Assembly: GCA_029213165.1 (NCBI GenBank)
Contig: JARGNO010000010.1
Coordinates: 55,619 to 91,784, forward strand
DNA from: Minwuia sp.
GTDB taxonomy: Bacteria > Pseudomonadota > Alphaproteobacteria > Minwuiales > Minwuiaceae
Length of the DNA: 36,166 nt
Direction of reading: 5' to 3'
The translations under genes were made by a program, and so were the position numbers. Shown here one piece after another: positions 26,878 to 35,093 of this stretch. Positions within the stretch are counted from its first letter, which is position 1. Every line of letters begins with the position of its first letter. The notes below the pieces were generated by a model. The model ran no database searches. It was not told the DNA's origin and worked only from the letters and a program-made list of their open reading frames with translations.

Positions 26878-27056
26878 GGAAATCCTCCCCAGGGTGTTTC
26901 AGGCAGTTTTGATACCGCATTCCACAACGGTTTGCATCGGCTTGCGACCGCATGGCGCGGATTTCACCGGTGCAGGAGCAGGCCGGTGCGATTCCATCAC
27001 GCGATGGACTGCTATATAAGGCGCGCATGTTCGACGGAAATCAGGGGCTGGGTCAT

Positions 27057-27761
27057 ATGGCGGTCAACAGGAACCATCCGGAATCACAGGAGGCCGCGCG
27101 CCTTGTCAGCCGGATGCTGATCGAGACGGAGGCGGTGCGTTTCAATGCGGAAACGCCGTTCATCTTCACCGCCGGCTGGGCCAGTCCGGTCTATATCGAC
27201 TGCCGCAAGCTGATCGCCTTTCCGCGGGTACGCATGAAGATCACCCAACTGGCCGCCGACATGCTGGGCCGCGAGGTCGGGTTCGAGGCCTTTGACAGTG
27301 TCGCGGGCGGCGAGACTGCGGGCATCCCCTATGCCGCGTGGATCGCCGACAAGCTGATGCTGCCGATGCAGTACGTGCGCAAGAAGCCGAAGGGCTTTGG
27401 TCGTATGGCGCAGATCGAGGGCAATCTGCAGGAAGGCGAGCGCGTGCTGCTGGTGGAAGACCTGACCTCCGACGGTGGCTCGAAGATCAATTTCTGCGAA
27501 GCCATCCGCAACGCTGGCGCCCACGTCGACCATGCCTTCGTGGTCTTCTACTACGACATCTTTCCCCATGCCCCGGCCAACTTCGAACGGGCGGCGATCG
27601 AGCTGCATTACCTCGCCACCTGGCGGGATGTGCTGGTCGCGGCGCGGGAGAGTGGATATTTCGAGACCGGGACCCTGGACGAGGTGGAGAAGTTCCTGGA
27701 CGACCCCGTGGGGTGGTCCGGCGCACACGGGGGCCGTGCCGACATTCCGGAACAGGGGTGA
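27057..27761 (+). CDS. pyrE: Orotate phosphoribosyltransferase
   Basis: A 234-residue enzyme that joins orotate and PRPP to orotidine 5'-phosphate in pyrimidine synthesis. The PRPP-binding motif [13 protein letters not shown] is at about 131-143; [15 protein letters not shown] (108-122) is the flexible loop with catalytic Lys. ATG 27057 is chosen because AGGGGCTGGG precedes it; an in-frame ATG at 27027 adds ten residues. A TATATAAG at 27013-27020 may be the -10, placing transcription start near 27027, which also disfavours the upstream ATG. The upstream divergent gene is the SDR. Confidence 0.92.
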   Translation: MAVNRNHPESQEAARLVSRMLIETEAVRFNAETPFIFTAGWASPVYIDCRKLIAFPRVRMKITQLAADMLGREVGFEAFDSVAGGETAGIPYAAWIADKLMLPMQYVRKKPKGFGRMAQIEGNLQEGERVLLVEDLTSDGGSKINFCEAIRNAGAHVDHAFVVFYYDIFPHAPANFERAAIELHYLATWRDVLVAARESGYFETGTLDEVEKFLDDPVGWSGAHGGRADIPEQG

Positions 27762-27821
27762 CGCCAGGCGGGCTGCAAGCCGCGGCCAGCAACATTTCGC
27801 CGCACCGCACACTACCTATTG

Positions 27822-27830
27822 TGCAATGCA
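27822..27830 (+). promoter_or_regulatory. TGCAATGCA palindrome upstream of the phasin gene
   Basis: A 9-bp palindrome 69 bases before the phasin start. It is the same motif found twice between metC and aapJ. It resembles the TGC...GCA half-sites of PhaR, the repressor of phasin genes in alphaproteobacteria. Confidence 0.45.
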
Positions 27831-27898
27831 ACATGAGTTGTTATCTGTGCTCCAGGTTCCAGGGCGTCCCTTGACGCGCGTGAATACGGAGAATTCTG

Positions 27899-28672
27899 AT
27901 GACAGACAACAAGACGGACGAAACGCCGAAGGCCGCCGAGACGGCACCGAAGGCGGAAGCCGCGCCGAAGACCGAGACCGTGGAAGCAGCCAAGGCAGCA
28001 CCGGTCGCGGAACAGTCGGCGCCTGCGAAGGCTGCCGCACCCAAGGCAGCACCGGCGAAGAAGGCCCCGGCCAAGGCTGCTGCCCCCAAGGCTGCTCCGG
28101 CGAAGAAGACCCCGGCCCGCAAGCCCGCGACGGCAAGGCCCGCCGCGACTGCGGCGAAGAAGGCTGCGCCCGCGAAAGCCAAGGCGGCACCTGCCAAGGC
28201 GGCACCTACCAAGGCGGCCACCACCGGCAAGCCTGGAGTTGCCCGCAAGGCGACGGCTGCGAAGCCCGCGACGGCGGCAGCACCGAAGAAGGTGGCTGCA
28301 ACCGCTGAAACCGTCGCAAGCGCCTTTCAGCCGGACATGTTCGCGGCCCTGCGTGACAGCATCGAGATCGTGGTCGAGACCAATCGCACCGCCGTCGAGA
28401 CCGCCATGGAGCTGCAGGAGACCACGACCAGTTTCGTGCAGAGCCGTCTGGCTGCCAGTGCCGCAGTTGTTGATCGCATCGGCAGCGCCGAGGGCCTGAC
28501 CGAGATCGCAGATCTGCAGCGTGAATATGCCGAGTCGGCCTTCGAGGCCTGGTCGACCCACTTCGGCGTGGTCAGCACGACCTATCAGGACATCCTGGCG
28601 CGCGGCGTCGAGCTGGCGGCCCAGCGTGTCAATGCGGCCTCCGAGCAGGTGCGCGAAGCAAGCTGGTTCTGA
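27899..28672 (+). CDS. Phasin-family protein with Lys/Ala/Pro-rich N-terminal half
   Basis: A 257-residue protein. Residues 1-140 are low-complexity Ala/Lys/Pro repeats (KAAPAKKAPAK type) like the tails of histone H1, AlgP or the PHB-granule/nucleoid linker PhaM. Residues about 140-257 carry a phasin-like helical domain (FAALRDSIEIVVETNRTAVE, ESAFEAWSTHFGVVSTTYQD), as found on polyhydroxyalkanoate granules. The start ATG 27899 has GGAG 7 bases before it. The combination suggests a granule surface protein that might also touch nucleic acid; that is inference. No PHA synthase is in the window. Confidence 0.78.
   Translation: MTDNKTDETPKAAETAPKAEAAPKTETVEAAKAAPVAEQSAPAKAAAPKAAPAKKAPAKAAAPKAAPAKKTPARKPATARPAATAAKKAAPAKAKAAPAKAAPTKAATTGKPGVARKATAAKPATAAAPKKVAATAETVASAFQPDMFAALRDSIEIVVETNRTAVETAMELQETTTSFVQSRLAASAAVVDRIGSAEGLTEIADLQREYAESAFEAWSTHFGVVSTTYQDILARGVELAAQRVNAASEQVREASWF
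28020..28290 (+). repeat. Low-complexity Ala/Lys/Pro coding repeat
   Basis: Codons for Ala, Lys and Pro recur in near-repeats such as CCCAAGGCTGC and CCGGCGAAGAAG, inside the N-terminal half of the phasin gene. Such tracts often vary in length between strains. Confidence 0.7.
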
Positions 28673-28994
28673 ACCGCGCCGTCACCGGCGCGTCCGAATT
28701 TCGGGAGAGGCCTTCGGGTCGCGTAGCGTTCCCGATACGAAGGGGGTCACCGGACGGTGGCCCCCTTCTGCGTTCTCGCAGGCTGGCGAGTTGCCCTCAC
28801 GCCTGCCTGACAATGCCGTGAGTGGTTCGCGCTGCCAGCCTGACTTGGCGCAGCCCTAGCGCCGTTTTCGTCCCCTACGACGGCGGTCAGGCGCGGGAGG
28901 ACATGGTGGCGGGACTCGATACGGTCTGGACGGCAATTGTAGGTCGCACAACAGGGAAACAGGCTGCGGAAACGAACGATCATCTCGCAATGCC
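28673..28994. other. Intergenic region between phasin and orphan gene
   Basis: Besides the phasin terminator nothing recognisable. A 62-codon plus-strand frame at 28822 lacks a ribosome binding site or family signal. The stretch is the junction between normal high-GC sequence and the AT-rich orphan gene. Confidence 0.5.
28740..28767 (+). terminator. Phasin gene terminator
   Basis: AAGGGGG (28740-28746) and CCCCCTT (28761-28767) enclose TCACC and GGTGG, giving a 12-bp stem with one G-T pair and loop GGAC. It lies 67 bases past the phasin stop; the T-run is short. Confidence 0.7.
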
Positions 28995-29624
28995 GTGTGC
29001 GAATTGCTGAGGTTGGGCCTTATTGAGGCTGAGCGCATCTTTGGTGAGAACCATGCATGTTCATATGAGTACGCATTGAGTGCGGCAGAACTTTGCAATT
29101 TCGACGATAGCAAGACTCAAATTCCCGACAATTCATGCTATGTTCCGGTCATGGATGATGTCGGACTCGCGAACTACATCGCTGGGCTTAGCCGCGACCA
29201 TGTAGAGGTTGGGCGCGTGGACCGAGATATTTCCCACGCGCTCGGAGGAAGATTAGGCGATGCAATTTTGCTCTCAGACTACAGCCTAACAAAAATTCAT
29301 TTAAAGCACCCAGATATTACGTTTGAAGATTACAGGATCATCCCTGTTATTCTAATGGAATCAGCAATTATTATAAGAAGAAAGAAAAACCGAAATACAG
29401 CAGAGCTTTCTTTACCACCAATAGAGGAAAGTTTGAAATCCCGATATGGCTACCGTTTGTGCCTCAAACCTGCTGAAGAAGGCGTGTTTGTAACTGCGTT
29501 TCATCGGTTAACGATGCAAGAGGCACGTCGGCATATCCGCAATGGTCTGAAGACAGATAGGCTCGTGAGAGAAGATAGTCAGGGGCTGGCAAAGCAGTTG
29601 AACCACCTTGCCAGCCCAACATGA
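28995..29624 (+). CDS. Orphan protein, weak PBECR-type nuclease resemblance
   Basis: A 209-residue frame beginning with GTG 28995 (ATG 29152, 52 codons later, is an alternative; neither has a strong ribosome binding site). Base composition is markedly AT-rich against its neighbours, suggesting acquisition. Residues 94-175 (LSDYSLTKIHLKHPDITFEDY, then a strand of IIIRRKK, YRLCLKPAEEGVFVTAFHRL) recall the BECR fold of phage polyvalent-protein nucleases (PBECR), in which such a His-rich helix and FVTAFH strand occur. This is pattern recognition only. A 10-bp inverted repeat spans its last codons. No partner gene is adjacent, so a toxin-antitoxin pair is not seen. Real-gene status likely but not certain. 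Confidence 0.55.
   Translation: MCELLRLGLIEAERIFGENHACSYEYALSAAELCNFDDSKTQIPDNSCYVPVMDDVGLANYIAGLSRDHVEVGRVDRDISHALGGRLGDAILLSDYSLTKIHLKHPDITFEDYRIIPVILMESAIIIRRKKNRNTAELSLPPIEESLKSRYGYRLCLKPAEEGVFVTAFHRLTMQEARRHIRNGLKTDRLVREDSQGLAKQLNHLASPT
29583..29617 (+). terminator. Inverted repeat at the 3' end of the orphan gene
   Basis: GGGCTGGCAA (29583-29592) pairs exactly with TTGCCAGCCC (29608-29617), a 10-bp stem with a 15-base loop, ending 5 bases before the stop codon. No T-run follows, so a terminator role is only possible. Confidence 0.4.
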
Positions 29625-29895
29625 GGAGGGGCTCCCGGATCCCTCATTGCGCTCCCGCTGAACAGCGGTGCTACGGCAGGGAGTCTCACCGTGTCGCACA
29701 TGTAAGTAATTTTATACCAAGAATCGCACGAAATTAGGAATCTTTGTTCGCGACGATTTTGAAATATTATTTCGCGATTGTGCTGTAGTGCGCAGAAACT
29801 CATCGAAGAACTGAACGTGTGAGAGACGCCATACTTGCAATACCCGAGCTTTGATTGCTGCAAAGACAAGAGCACAATTTGACATATTCGGTTCC

Positions 29896-31068
29896 TTAGC
29901 CCGCCAGCCGTTCCAGCCCTGCCTTCAGGTCGGCCTTCAGGTCGTCGGTGTCTTCCAGGCCGATGTGCAGGCGTACAAGCAGGCCGGGGCCGGACCATTT
30001 GGTGGCGGTGCGGAACTGTTCCGGCTTCTGGTGGATGACGAGGCTTTCGTAGCCGCCCCACGACGCACCGAGGCCAAACAGCTCCAGACCGTCAATCATC
30101 CGCGCCAGGTCATCATCGCTGTAGCCCTCGCGAAGGATGATGGAGAACAGGCCTGACGCGCCGAGGAAGTCGCGTTTCCAGATGGCGTGACCCGGATGGC
30201 TCGGCAGGCCGGGATGCAGCACGCGGTCGACTTCCGGGCGGGTTTCCAGCCAGGCCGCGACATCCAGTGCGTTGATCATGTGCTGGCGCAACCGCACACC
30301 AAGGGTGCGCAGGCCCCGCAGGCCGAGATAGATGTCATCCGGCCCAACGCACTGGCCCAGTGCCTGCGCGGTCTGGCGCAGCGGCTGCCAGGCGGCCTCA
30401 TTGGTCACGACCACACCCAGCATCGCGTCCGAATGGCCGACGATGTACTTGGTGGCGGCATGGATCGAGACATCGACACCATGGTCGAAGGGGCGGAAGA
30501 ACAGCGGGCTGGCCCAGGTATTGTCCATCAGGACCATGGCCCCGGCTTTCTTCGCCTCCGCCGCGATGGCGGGAATGTCCTGCACTTCGAAGGTATGCGA
30601 ACCCGGTGCCTCGACATAGACGATCTTCGTGTTCGGGCGGATCAGGTCAGCGATGCCGGCCCCGATCAGGGGGTCGTAGTAGGTCGTCTCCACGCCGAAG
30701 CGCTTCATCACCCCGTCGCAATAGCTGCGGGTCGGACGATAGGCCGAGTCACTGACCAGGATGTGGTCACCGGCAGAGACATAGGACGTGATCGCCGCCG
30801 CGATCGCCGCGAGGCCGGACGGAAAGGCGAAGGCACTGTGACCGCCCTCGACCTCTGCCATCGCCTCCTCGAAGGCCAGCGATGTCGGGTGGCCGATGCG
30901 GCCGTACATGGTCACGGTCTCGCCCTTCTCGCGCCGCGCCCCATTGGCCTTCATCGACGCCATCGAGGGATTGAGGATGGTGGAGGTGTGATAGACGGGC
31001 GGGTTCACCACGCCGTGGTTGCTCTCCGGGTCGCGCCCGGCCGTGACGATGGTGGTGTCCTGCTTCAT
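29896..31068 (-). CDS. metC: Cystathionine beta-lyase (Cys/Met metabolism PLP enzyme)
   Basis: A 390-residue PLP enzyme of the Cys/Met metabolism family. Substrate-loop and PLP signatures are present: YGRIGHPTSLAFEEAMAEVEGG (55-76), MDNTWASP (181-188) and HAATKYIVGHSDAM (203-216), with the Schiff-base Lys207. The opening KQDTTIVTAGRDP and TWASPLFFRPFDHG wording point to cystathionine beta-lyase (homocysteine synthesis) over MetB or MetZ. ATG 31068 is chosen for the GAGGGGAA upstream; the frame is open a further 78 codons without homology expected. Divergent from aapJ. Confidence 0.88.
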   Translation of the reverse strand: MKQDTTIVTAGRDPESNHGVVNPPVYHTSTILNPSMASMKANGARREKGETVTMYGRIGHPTSLAFEEAMAEVEGGHSAFAFPSGLAAIAAAITSYVSAGDHILVSDSAYRPTRSYCDGVMKRFGVETTYYDPLIGAGIADLIRPNTKIVYVEAPGSHTFEVQDIPAIAAEAKKAGAMVLMDNTWASPLFFRPFDHGVDVSIHAATKYIVGHSDAMLGVVVTNEAAWQPLRQTAQALGQCVGPDDIYLGLRGLRTLGVRLRQHMINALDVAAWLETRPEVDRVLHPGLPSHPGHAIWKRDFLGASGLFSIILREGYSDDDLARMIDGLELFGLGASWGGYESLVIHQKPEQFRTATKWSGPGLLVRLHIGLEDTDDLKADLKAGLERLAG

Positions 31069-31402
31069 GATCGACTGACTTCCCCTCAGGTCCTGCATAT
31101 GCCCGGTGCCATGCCGCGCGTCTGATCGATTGTCGGGCGCGACGGATGCCGGTTGTGACGACTGCTGGTCGCGATACTGACAGAGCTTTGGTCCGCAGGC
31201 CAAGTGCTGCATTGCAGTACGCGCCACCTTGCAATGCAGAAACCCTGTTGTGTTGTCTGAAACCCGGGCATAGGCTGCGCTTGTTAAACGCACCTCGGAC
31301 ACAAGTGGTGCTTCCGGACCGGTGAGGCATCGACCCCATCGGCCACTTACAGGACGGCACTGCGACTATCCGGGGATCGGATGAAACAGGGAGTTTTCCA
31401 AT
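31069..31402. other. metC/aapJ divergent intergenic region
   Basis: A 334-base control region without a supported gene. It holds two TGCAWTGCA palindromes 22 bases apart (listed separately). Promoter elements for either gene could not be assigned with confidence. Confidence 0.5.
31207..31238 (+). promoter_or_regulatory. Paired TGCAWTGCA palindromes, possible PhaR-type operator
   Basis: CTGCATTGCAG (31207-31217) fits the published PhaR consensus CTGC-N3-GCAG exactly. A second site, TGCAATGCA, lies at 31230-31238. Their centres are 22 bp apart, about two helical turns, so both would face the same side of the DNA. Confidence 0.45.
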
Positions 31403-32422
31403 ATGAAAGTTAAAGGCGCAATCATTGCTGCGGCTGCCGTTATGGCGGTATCGGCGGCAGCGAACGCGGCCACGCTCGACGACGTGAAAGCCAAGGGCTT
31501 CGTCCAGTGTGGTGTGTCGACCGGCCTCGCCGGTTTTGCGTTCACGGATGCCAATGGTGTCTGGGACGGTTTCGACGTCACCTTCTGTCGCGCGACCGCT
31601 GCGGCCATCTTCGGTGATGCGAATGCCATCAAGTTCACGCCGACCACGGGCAAGACCCGCTTCACGGCGCTGGCTTCCGGTGAGGTCGATATCCTGTATC
31701 GCAACACCACCTGGACGCTCAGCCGCGACGTGGACCTGGGCTTCACCTTCACCGGTGTGAACTATTACGATGGTCAGGGCTTCATGGTCCGCAAGAGCCT
31801 GGGCGTGAAGTCCGCCAAGGAACTGGACGGCGCCACGGTCTGCATCCAGACCGGCACCACGACCGAACTGAACCTGGCTGATTTCTTCCGTGCCAATGGC
31901 ATGAGCTATGAGCCGGTTCCGATCGAGACCAACGCAGAGGCACAGCAGAAGTACCTGTCCAACGCCTGTGACGTGTATACCACGGACGCTTCCGGCCTGG
32001 CCGCCACGCGCGCAACCTTCGAGAAGCCGGGTGAGCATGCGCTGCTGCCGGAAATCATCTCCAAGGAACCCCTCGGTCCGCTGGTTCGCCAGGGTGACGA
32101 CCAGTGGGCGGACATCAGCGCCTGGGTGCTGAACGCGCTGATCATCGCCGAGGAAAAGGGCGTGACCAAGGCCAATGTGGCCAAGCTGGCTGCCGATGGC
32201 TCCGCTGATCCGGAAGTCAATCGCCTGCTGGGCAAGGAAGGCAGCTACGGCGAAATGCTGGGCCTGCCCGCTGACTGGGCCGTGCACGCGATTTCCGCCG
32301 GTGGCAACTACGGCGAGATCTTCGAGCGCAACGTGGGCGAAAGCACCGCGATTGGTCTGGCCCGTGGCCTGAACCAGCTCTGGAGCAAGGGCGGCATCCT
32401 CTACGCACCGCCGTTCCGTTGA
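31403..32422 (+). CDS. aapJ: General L-amino acid ABC transporter, periplasmic binding protein
   Basis: A 339-residue periplasmic binding protein. The signal peptide MKVKGAIIAAAAVMAVSAAANA is cleaved before ATLDDVKAKG. The mature protein has the AapJ hallmarks: GFVQCGVSTGLAGFA (residues 33-47), GFDVTFCRATAAAIFGD and NYYDGQGFMVRK. It captures a broad range of amino acids for the AapQMP complex. ATG 31403 with AGGGAG 8 bases upstream. Followed by a terminator-like hairpin and then the permease genes, an arrangement that lets the binding protein be made in excess. Confidence 0.93.
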   Translation: MKVKGAIIAAAAVMAVSAAANAATLDDVKAKGFVQCGVSTGLAGFAFTDANGVWDGFDVTFCRATAAAIFGDANAIKFTPTTGKTRFTALASGEVDILYRNTTWTLSRDVDLGFTFTGVNYYDGQGFMVRKSLGVKSAKELDGATVCIQTGTTTELNLADFFRANGMSYEPVPIETNAEAQQKYLSNACDVYTTDASGLAATRATFEKPGEHALLPEIISKEPLGPLVRQGDDQWADISAWVLNALIIAEEKGVTKANVAKLAADGSADPEVNRLLGKEGSYGEMLGLPADWAVHAISAGGNYGEIFERNVGESTAIGLARGLNQLWSKGGILYAPPFR

Positions 32423-32431
32423 TCTGAAGAT

Positions 32432-32461
32432 CGGGCGCGTCATCCAGGGGTGACGCGCCCG
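32432..32461 (+). terminator. Hairpin between aapJ and aapQ
   Basis: CGGGCGCGTCA (32432-32442) and TGACGCGCCCG (32451-32461) form a perfect 11-bp stem with an 8-base loop, followed by a T-rich GTTTCTTTCT. It probably ends part of the aapJ transcripts or protects their 3' end. Confidence 0.8.
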
Positions 32462-32536
32462 GTTTCTTTCTGACGGGGAGGCGATTGGCCGGATTGTTGT
32501 TCTGTCCGGCGCCGTAGTGCGAGGGGGCTCTGTGCC

Positions 32537-33754
32537 ATGGCCACGATCTCCAGTACCGGAGACACGAACTTCCGTATCGGGATGTTGATCTACGACACCC
32601 GTTACCGGTCCTACACCATCCAGATTATTGCTTTGATCATATTCATGCTGGCCGCCGCCTGGCTGGTCAACAACGTGATCGAGAATCTCGCCGCGCTGGG
32701 CAAGACCTTCAGCTTCGGTTTTCTCAACGACACCGCCTCCTACGACATCAACCAGCGCCTGATCGACTATTCGTCGACCTCCAGTCACGCGCGGGCAGCG
32801 GTTGTCGGCATTCTCAACACGCTTCTGGTCGCCATCCTGGGCTGCATCACGGCCACGGTGGTCGGCGTTGTCGCCGGTGTCCTGCGCCTGTCGAACAACT
32901 GGCTGATCGCGCGCCTGATGACGATCTATGTCGAGGGCTTCCGCAACATTCCGGTGCTGGTCTGGATCCTGATCACCGTCGCGGTGATCAACGAGACCCT
33001 GCCGGCGCCGAACCAGTTCCGCGGTGCCGACCCGGATGCCTCGCCGCTGCTTGGCGGCATGCTGGTGCTGACCAACCGTGGCTTCTACATCCCCGCCCCG
33101 GTGATGGGCGACATGTCGATGGCCGTGGTCATTGTCTTCCTGCTCTCCGTTGGCGTCATGATCGGGTTCCGGCGCTGGGCGAAGAAGCGCCAGGAAGCGA
33201 CCGGCGAGATCCTGCCGCTGTTGCCGATTTCGCTGGGAATCCTGTTCCTGCCGACCTTGCTGGTCTTCTTCCTGCTCGGGATGCCGATAACGCTCGAATA
33301 CCCGGAGCTGAAGGGCTTCAATTTCAGGGGCGGCGTATTCATGCGTGACAGTCTGATCGGCCTCTGGCTGGCACTGTCGCTCTATACCGGTGCCTTCACG
33401 GCAGAGATTGTCCGTGCCGGTATCCTGGCCGTCAGCAAGGGCCAGTCGGAAGCCGCCTTCGCGCTGGGGCTGCGACCGGGCCGGACCATGAATCTGGTGA
33501 TCCTGCCGCAGGCCCTGCGTGTCATCGTGCCGCCGCTGATCAGCCAGTACCTGAACCTGACCAAGAATTCCTCTCTCGCCATCGCGGTCGGCTACATGGA
33601 CGCCACGGGTACGCTTGGCGGTATCTCGCTGAACCAGACGGGCAAGGAGTTCGAGTGCCTGATGTTGCTCATGGCATTCTATCTCATTGTTTCGCTGAGT
33701 ATTTCTGCGGTGATGAACTGGTACAACGAACGAGTCAAGTTGAGGGAGAGGTGA
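32537..33754 (+). CDS. aapQ: General L-amino acid ABC transporter permease AapQ
   Basis: A 405-residue inner-membrane permease, longer than the usual 220-residue His/Gln permeases, as known for AapQ/BztB. About eight hydrophobic helices are visible, beginning with IIALIIFMLAAAWLVNNVI (about 31-49). The cytoplasmic EAA loop that docks to the ATPase is in EIVRAGILAVSKGQSEAAFALG (about 290-312). A large central polar segment precedes the final helices. ATG 32537 with GAGGGGG upstream. The stop is 1 base from aapM. Confidence 0.92.
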   Translation: MATISSTGDTNFRIGMLIYDTRYRSYTIQIIALIIFMLAAAWLVNNVIENLAALGKTFSFGFLNDTASYDINQRLIDYSSTSSHARAAVVGILNTLLVAILGCITATVVGVVAGVLRLSNNWLIARLMTIYVEGFRNIPVLVWILITVAVINETLPAPNQFRGADPDASPLLGGMLVLTNRGFYIPAPVMGDMSMAVVIVFLLSVGVMIGFRRWAKKRQEATGEILPLLPISLGILFLPTLLVFFLLGMPITLEYPELKGFNFRGGVFMRDSLIGLWLALSLYTGAFTAEIVRAGILAVSKGQSEAAFALGLRPGRTMNLVILPQALRVIVPPLISQYLNLTKNSSLAIAVGYMDATGTLGGISLNQTGKEFECLMLLMAFYLIVSLSISAVMNWYNERVKLRER

Positions 33755-33755
33755 G

Positions 33756-35069
33756 ATGAGCGCCAACCGCGAACCCTTCGTCGCCTCCGGCGACATTCCG
33801 CCGTCGCCGCCGCCCTCCAGCGTGGTCGGTCCCGTCGCCTGGGTGCGGGAGAACCTGTTCTCCAGCATTCCCAACGCGATCATGACCCTGGCCGGGCTCT
33901 TCATCATCTACAGCCTGCTGGCCTCGGTCATTCCCTGGCTGTTCGTGAATTCGGTCTGGAATGCGACGTCCCTCGGCCACTGCCGGGAGATCGACAATGG
34001 TGCCTGCCTGGCCGTCATCAAGGAACGCTACCTGCAGTTCATCTACGGTTTCTATCCGGAGGCTGAACGCTGGCGCGCAATCCTGACATTCGTGCTGATG
34101 GTTGTGGCCGTCTGGCCAATCCTGTTCGCCGGGGCACCGCGCAAGCTGTTCTATTTCTCGGCCGTCTATCCGGCCCTGGCCTATTGGCTGATCTGGGGTG
34201 GGACCATCTGGGGACCGGTCGGCGTCATGCTCGGCCCGATCATCGCCATCATCACTTACCGGATCCTGTCTACAGTGCTGCGTGGCACCTCGATGGAGGA
34301 AGGGATAGCCGGTGTGCTGGCTCTGATTGCCGCCGGCCTGGCCATGGTGATCTGGTGGCTGCTTGGCGTCGAGCTTTTCGACGGCACCGTGAGCAGCATC
34401 GTGTCGATTGGCCTGCCGGTCGTCGAATCCGACAAGATCGGCGGCTTCCTGCTGTCCACGCTGATCGGCGTCAGCGGTATCGCGGGTTCCTTCCCGCTGG
34501 GCATCGCGCTTGCCCTCGGTCGGCGTTCGAACCTGCTGTTCATCAAGGCGATCAGCACCGGCTTCATCGAGTTCATCCGGGGTGTGCCGCTGATCACGCT
34601 GCTGTTCGTGGCCTCCACCTTGCTGAACTACTTCCTGCCTCCGGGCACCAGTTTCGACATCATCCTTCGGGTCGTGATCATGGTGACGCTGTTCGCATCC
34701 GCCTATATGGCGGAGGTGATCCGGGGTGGACTCGCGGCCCTGCCGAAGGGGCAGTACGAGGCGGCGGACGCGCTGGGCCTGGACTACTGGAAGTCGATGC
34801 GTCTGATCATCCTGCCGCAGGCGCTGAAGATCTCCATTCCCGGCATCGTCAATACCTTCATCGGACTGTTCAAGGATACGGTGCTGGTGTCGGTGATCGG
34901 ACTGCTGGACCCGGTGGGCATCCTCAACCCGATCCGTGCCGACCAGAACTGGAACGGCATCGTCTGGGAGCTGTATGGCTTCATCTCCATCTTCTTCTTC
35001 ATCTTCTGCTTCGGCATGTCCCGCTATTCGCAGTATCTGGAGCGCAAGCTTCAGACCGGGCACCGTTGA
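33756..35069 (+). CDS. aapM: General L-amino acid ABC transporter permease AapM
   Basis: A 437-residue inner-membrane permease, paired with AapQ to form the channel. The EAA-loop sequence is EVIRGGLAALPKGQYEAADALG (about 320-340). The N-terminal Pro/Ser-rich segment precedes about eight or nine hydrophobic helices. The start ATG is one base after the aapQ stop, with GGAGAGG upstream, so translation is coupled. It is 24 bases from aapP. Confidence 0.92.
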   Translation: MSANREPFVASGDIPPSPPPSSVVGPVAWVRENLFSSIPNAIMTLAGLFIIYSLLASVIPWLFVNSVWNATSLGHCREIDNGACLAVIKERYLQFIYGFYPEAERWRAILTFVLMVVAVWPILFAGAPRKLFYFSAVYPALAYWLIWGGTIWGPVGVMLGPIIAIITYRILSTVLRGTSMEEGIAGVLALIAAGLAMVIWWLLGVELFDGTVSSIVSIGLPVVESDKIGGFLLSTLIGVSGIAGSFPLGIALALGRRSNLLFIKAISTGFIEFIRGVPLITLLFVASTLLNYFLPPGTSFDIILRVVIMVTLFASAYMAEVIRGGLAALPKGQYEAADALGLDYWKSMRLIILPQALKISIPGIVNTFIGLFKDTVLVSVIGLLDPVGILNPIRADQNWNGIVWELYGFISIFFFIFCFGMSRYSQYLERKLQTGHR

Positions 35070-35093
35070 TCGCGCACAGGAAAGGTCTCAACC

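Noticed and set aside
30767-33907. Minus-strand frame of 1046 codons over aapJ, aapQ and the metC promoter
   Set aside because: Composition typical of antisense frames; the plus-strand aap genes carry all family motifs. The same holds for the minus frame over aapM and aapP.
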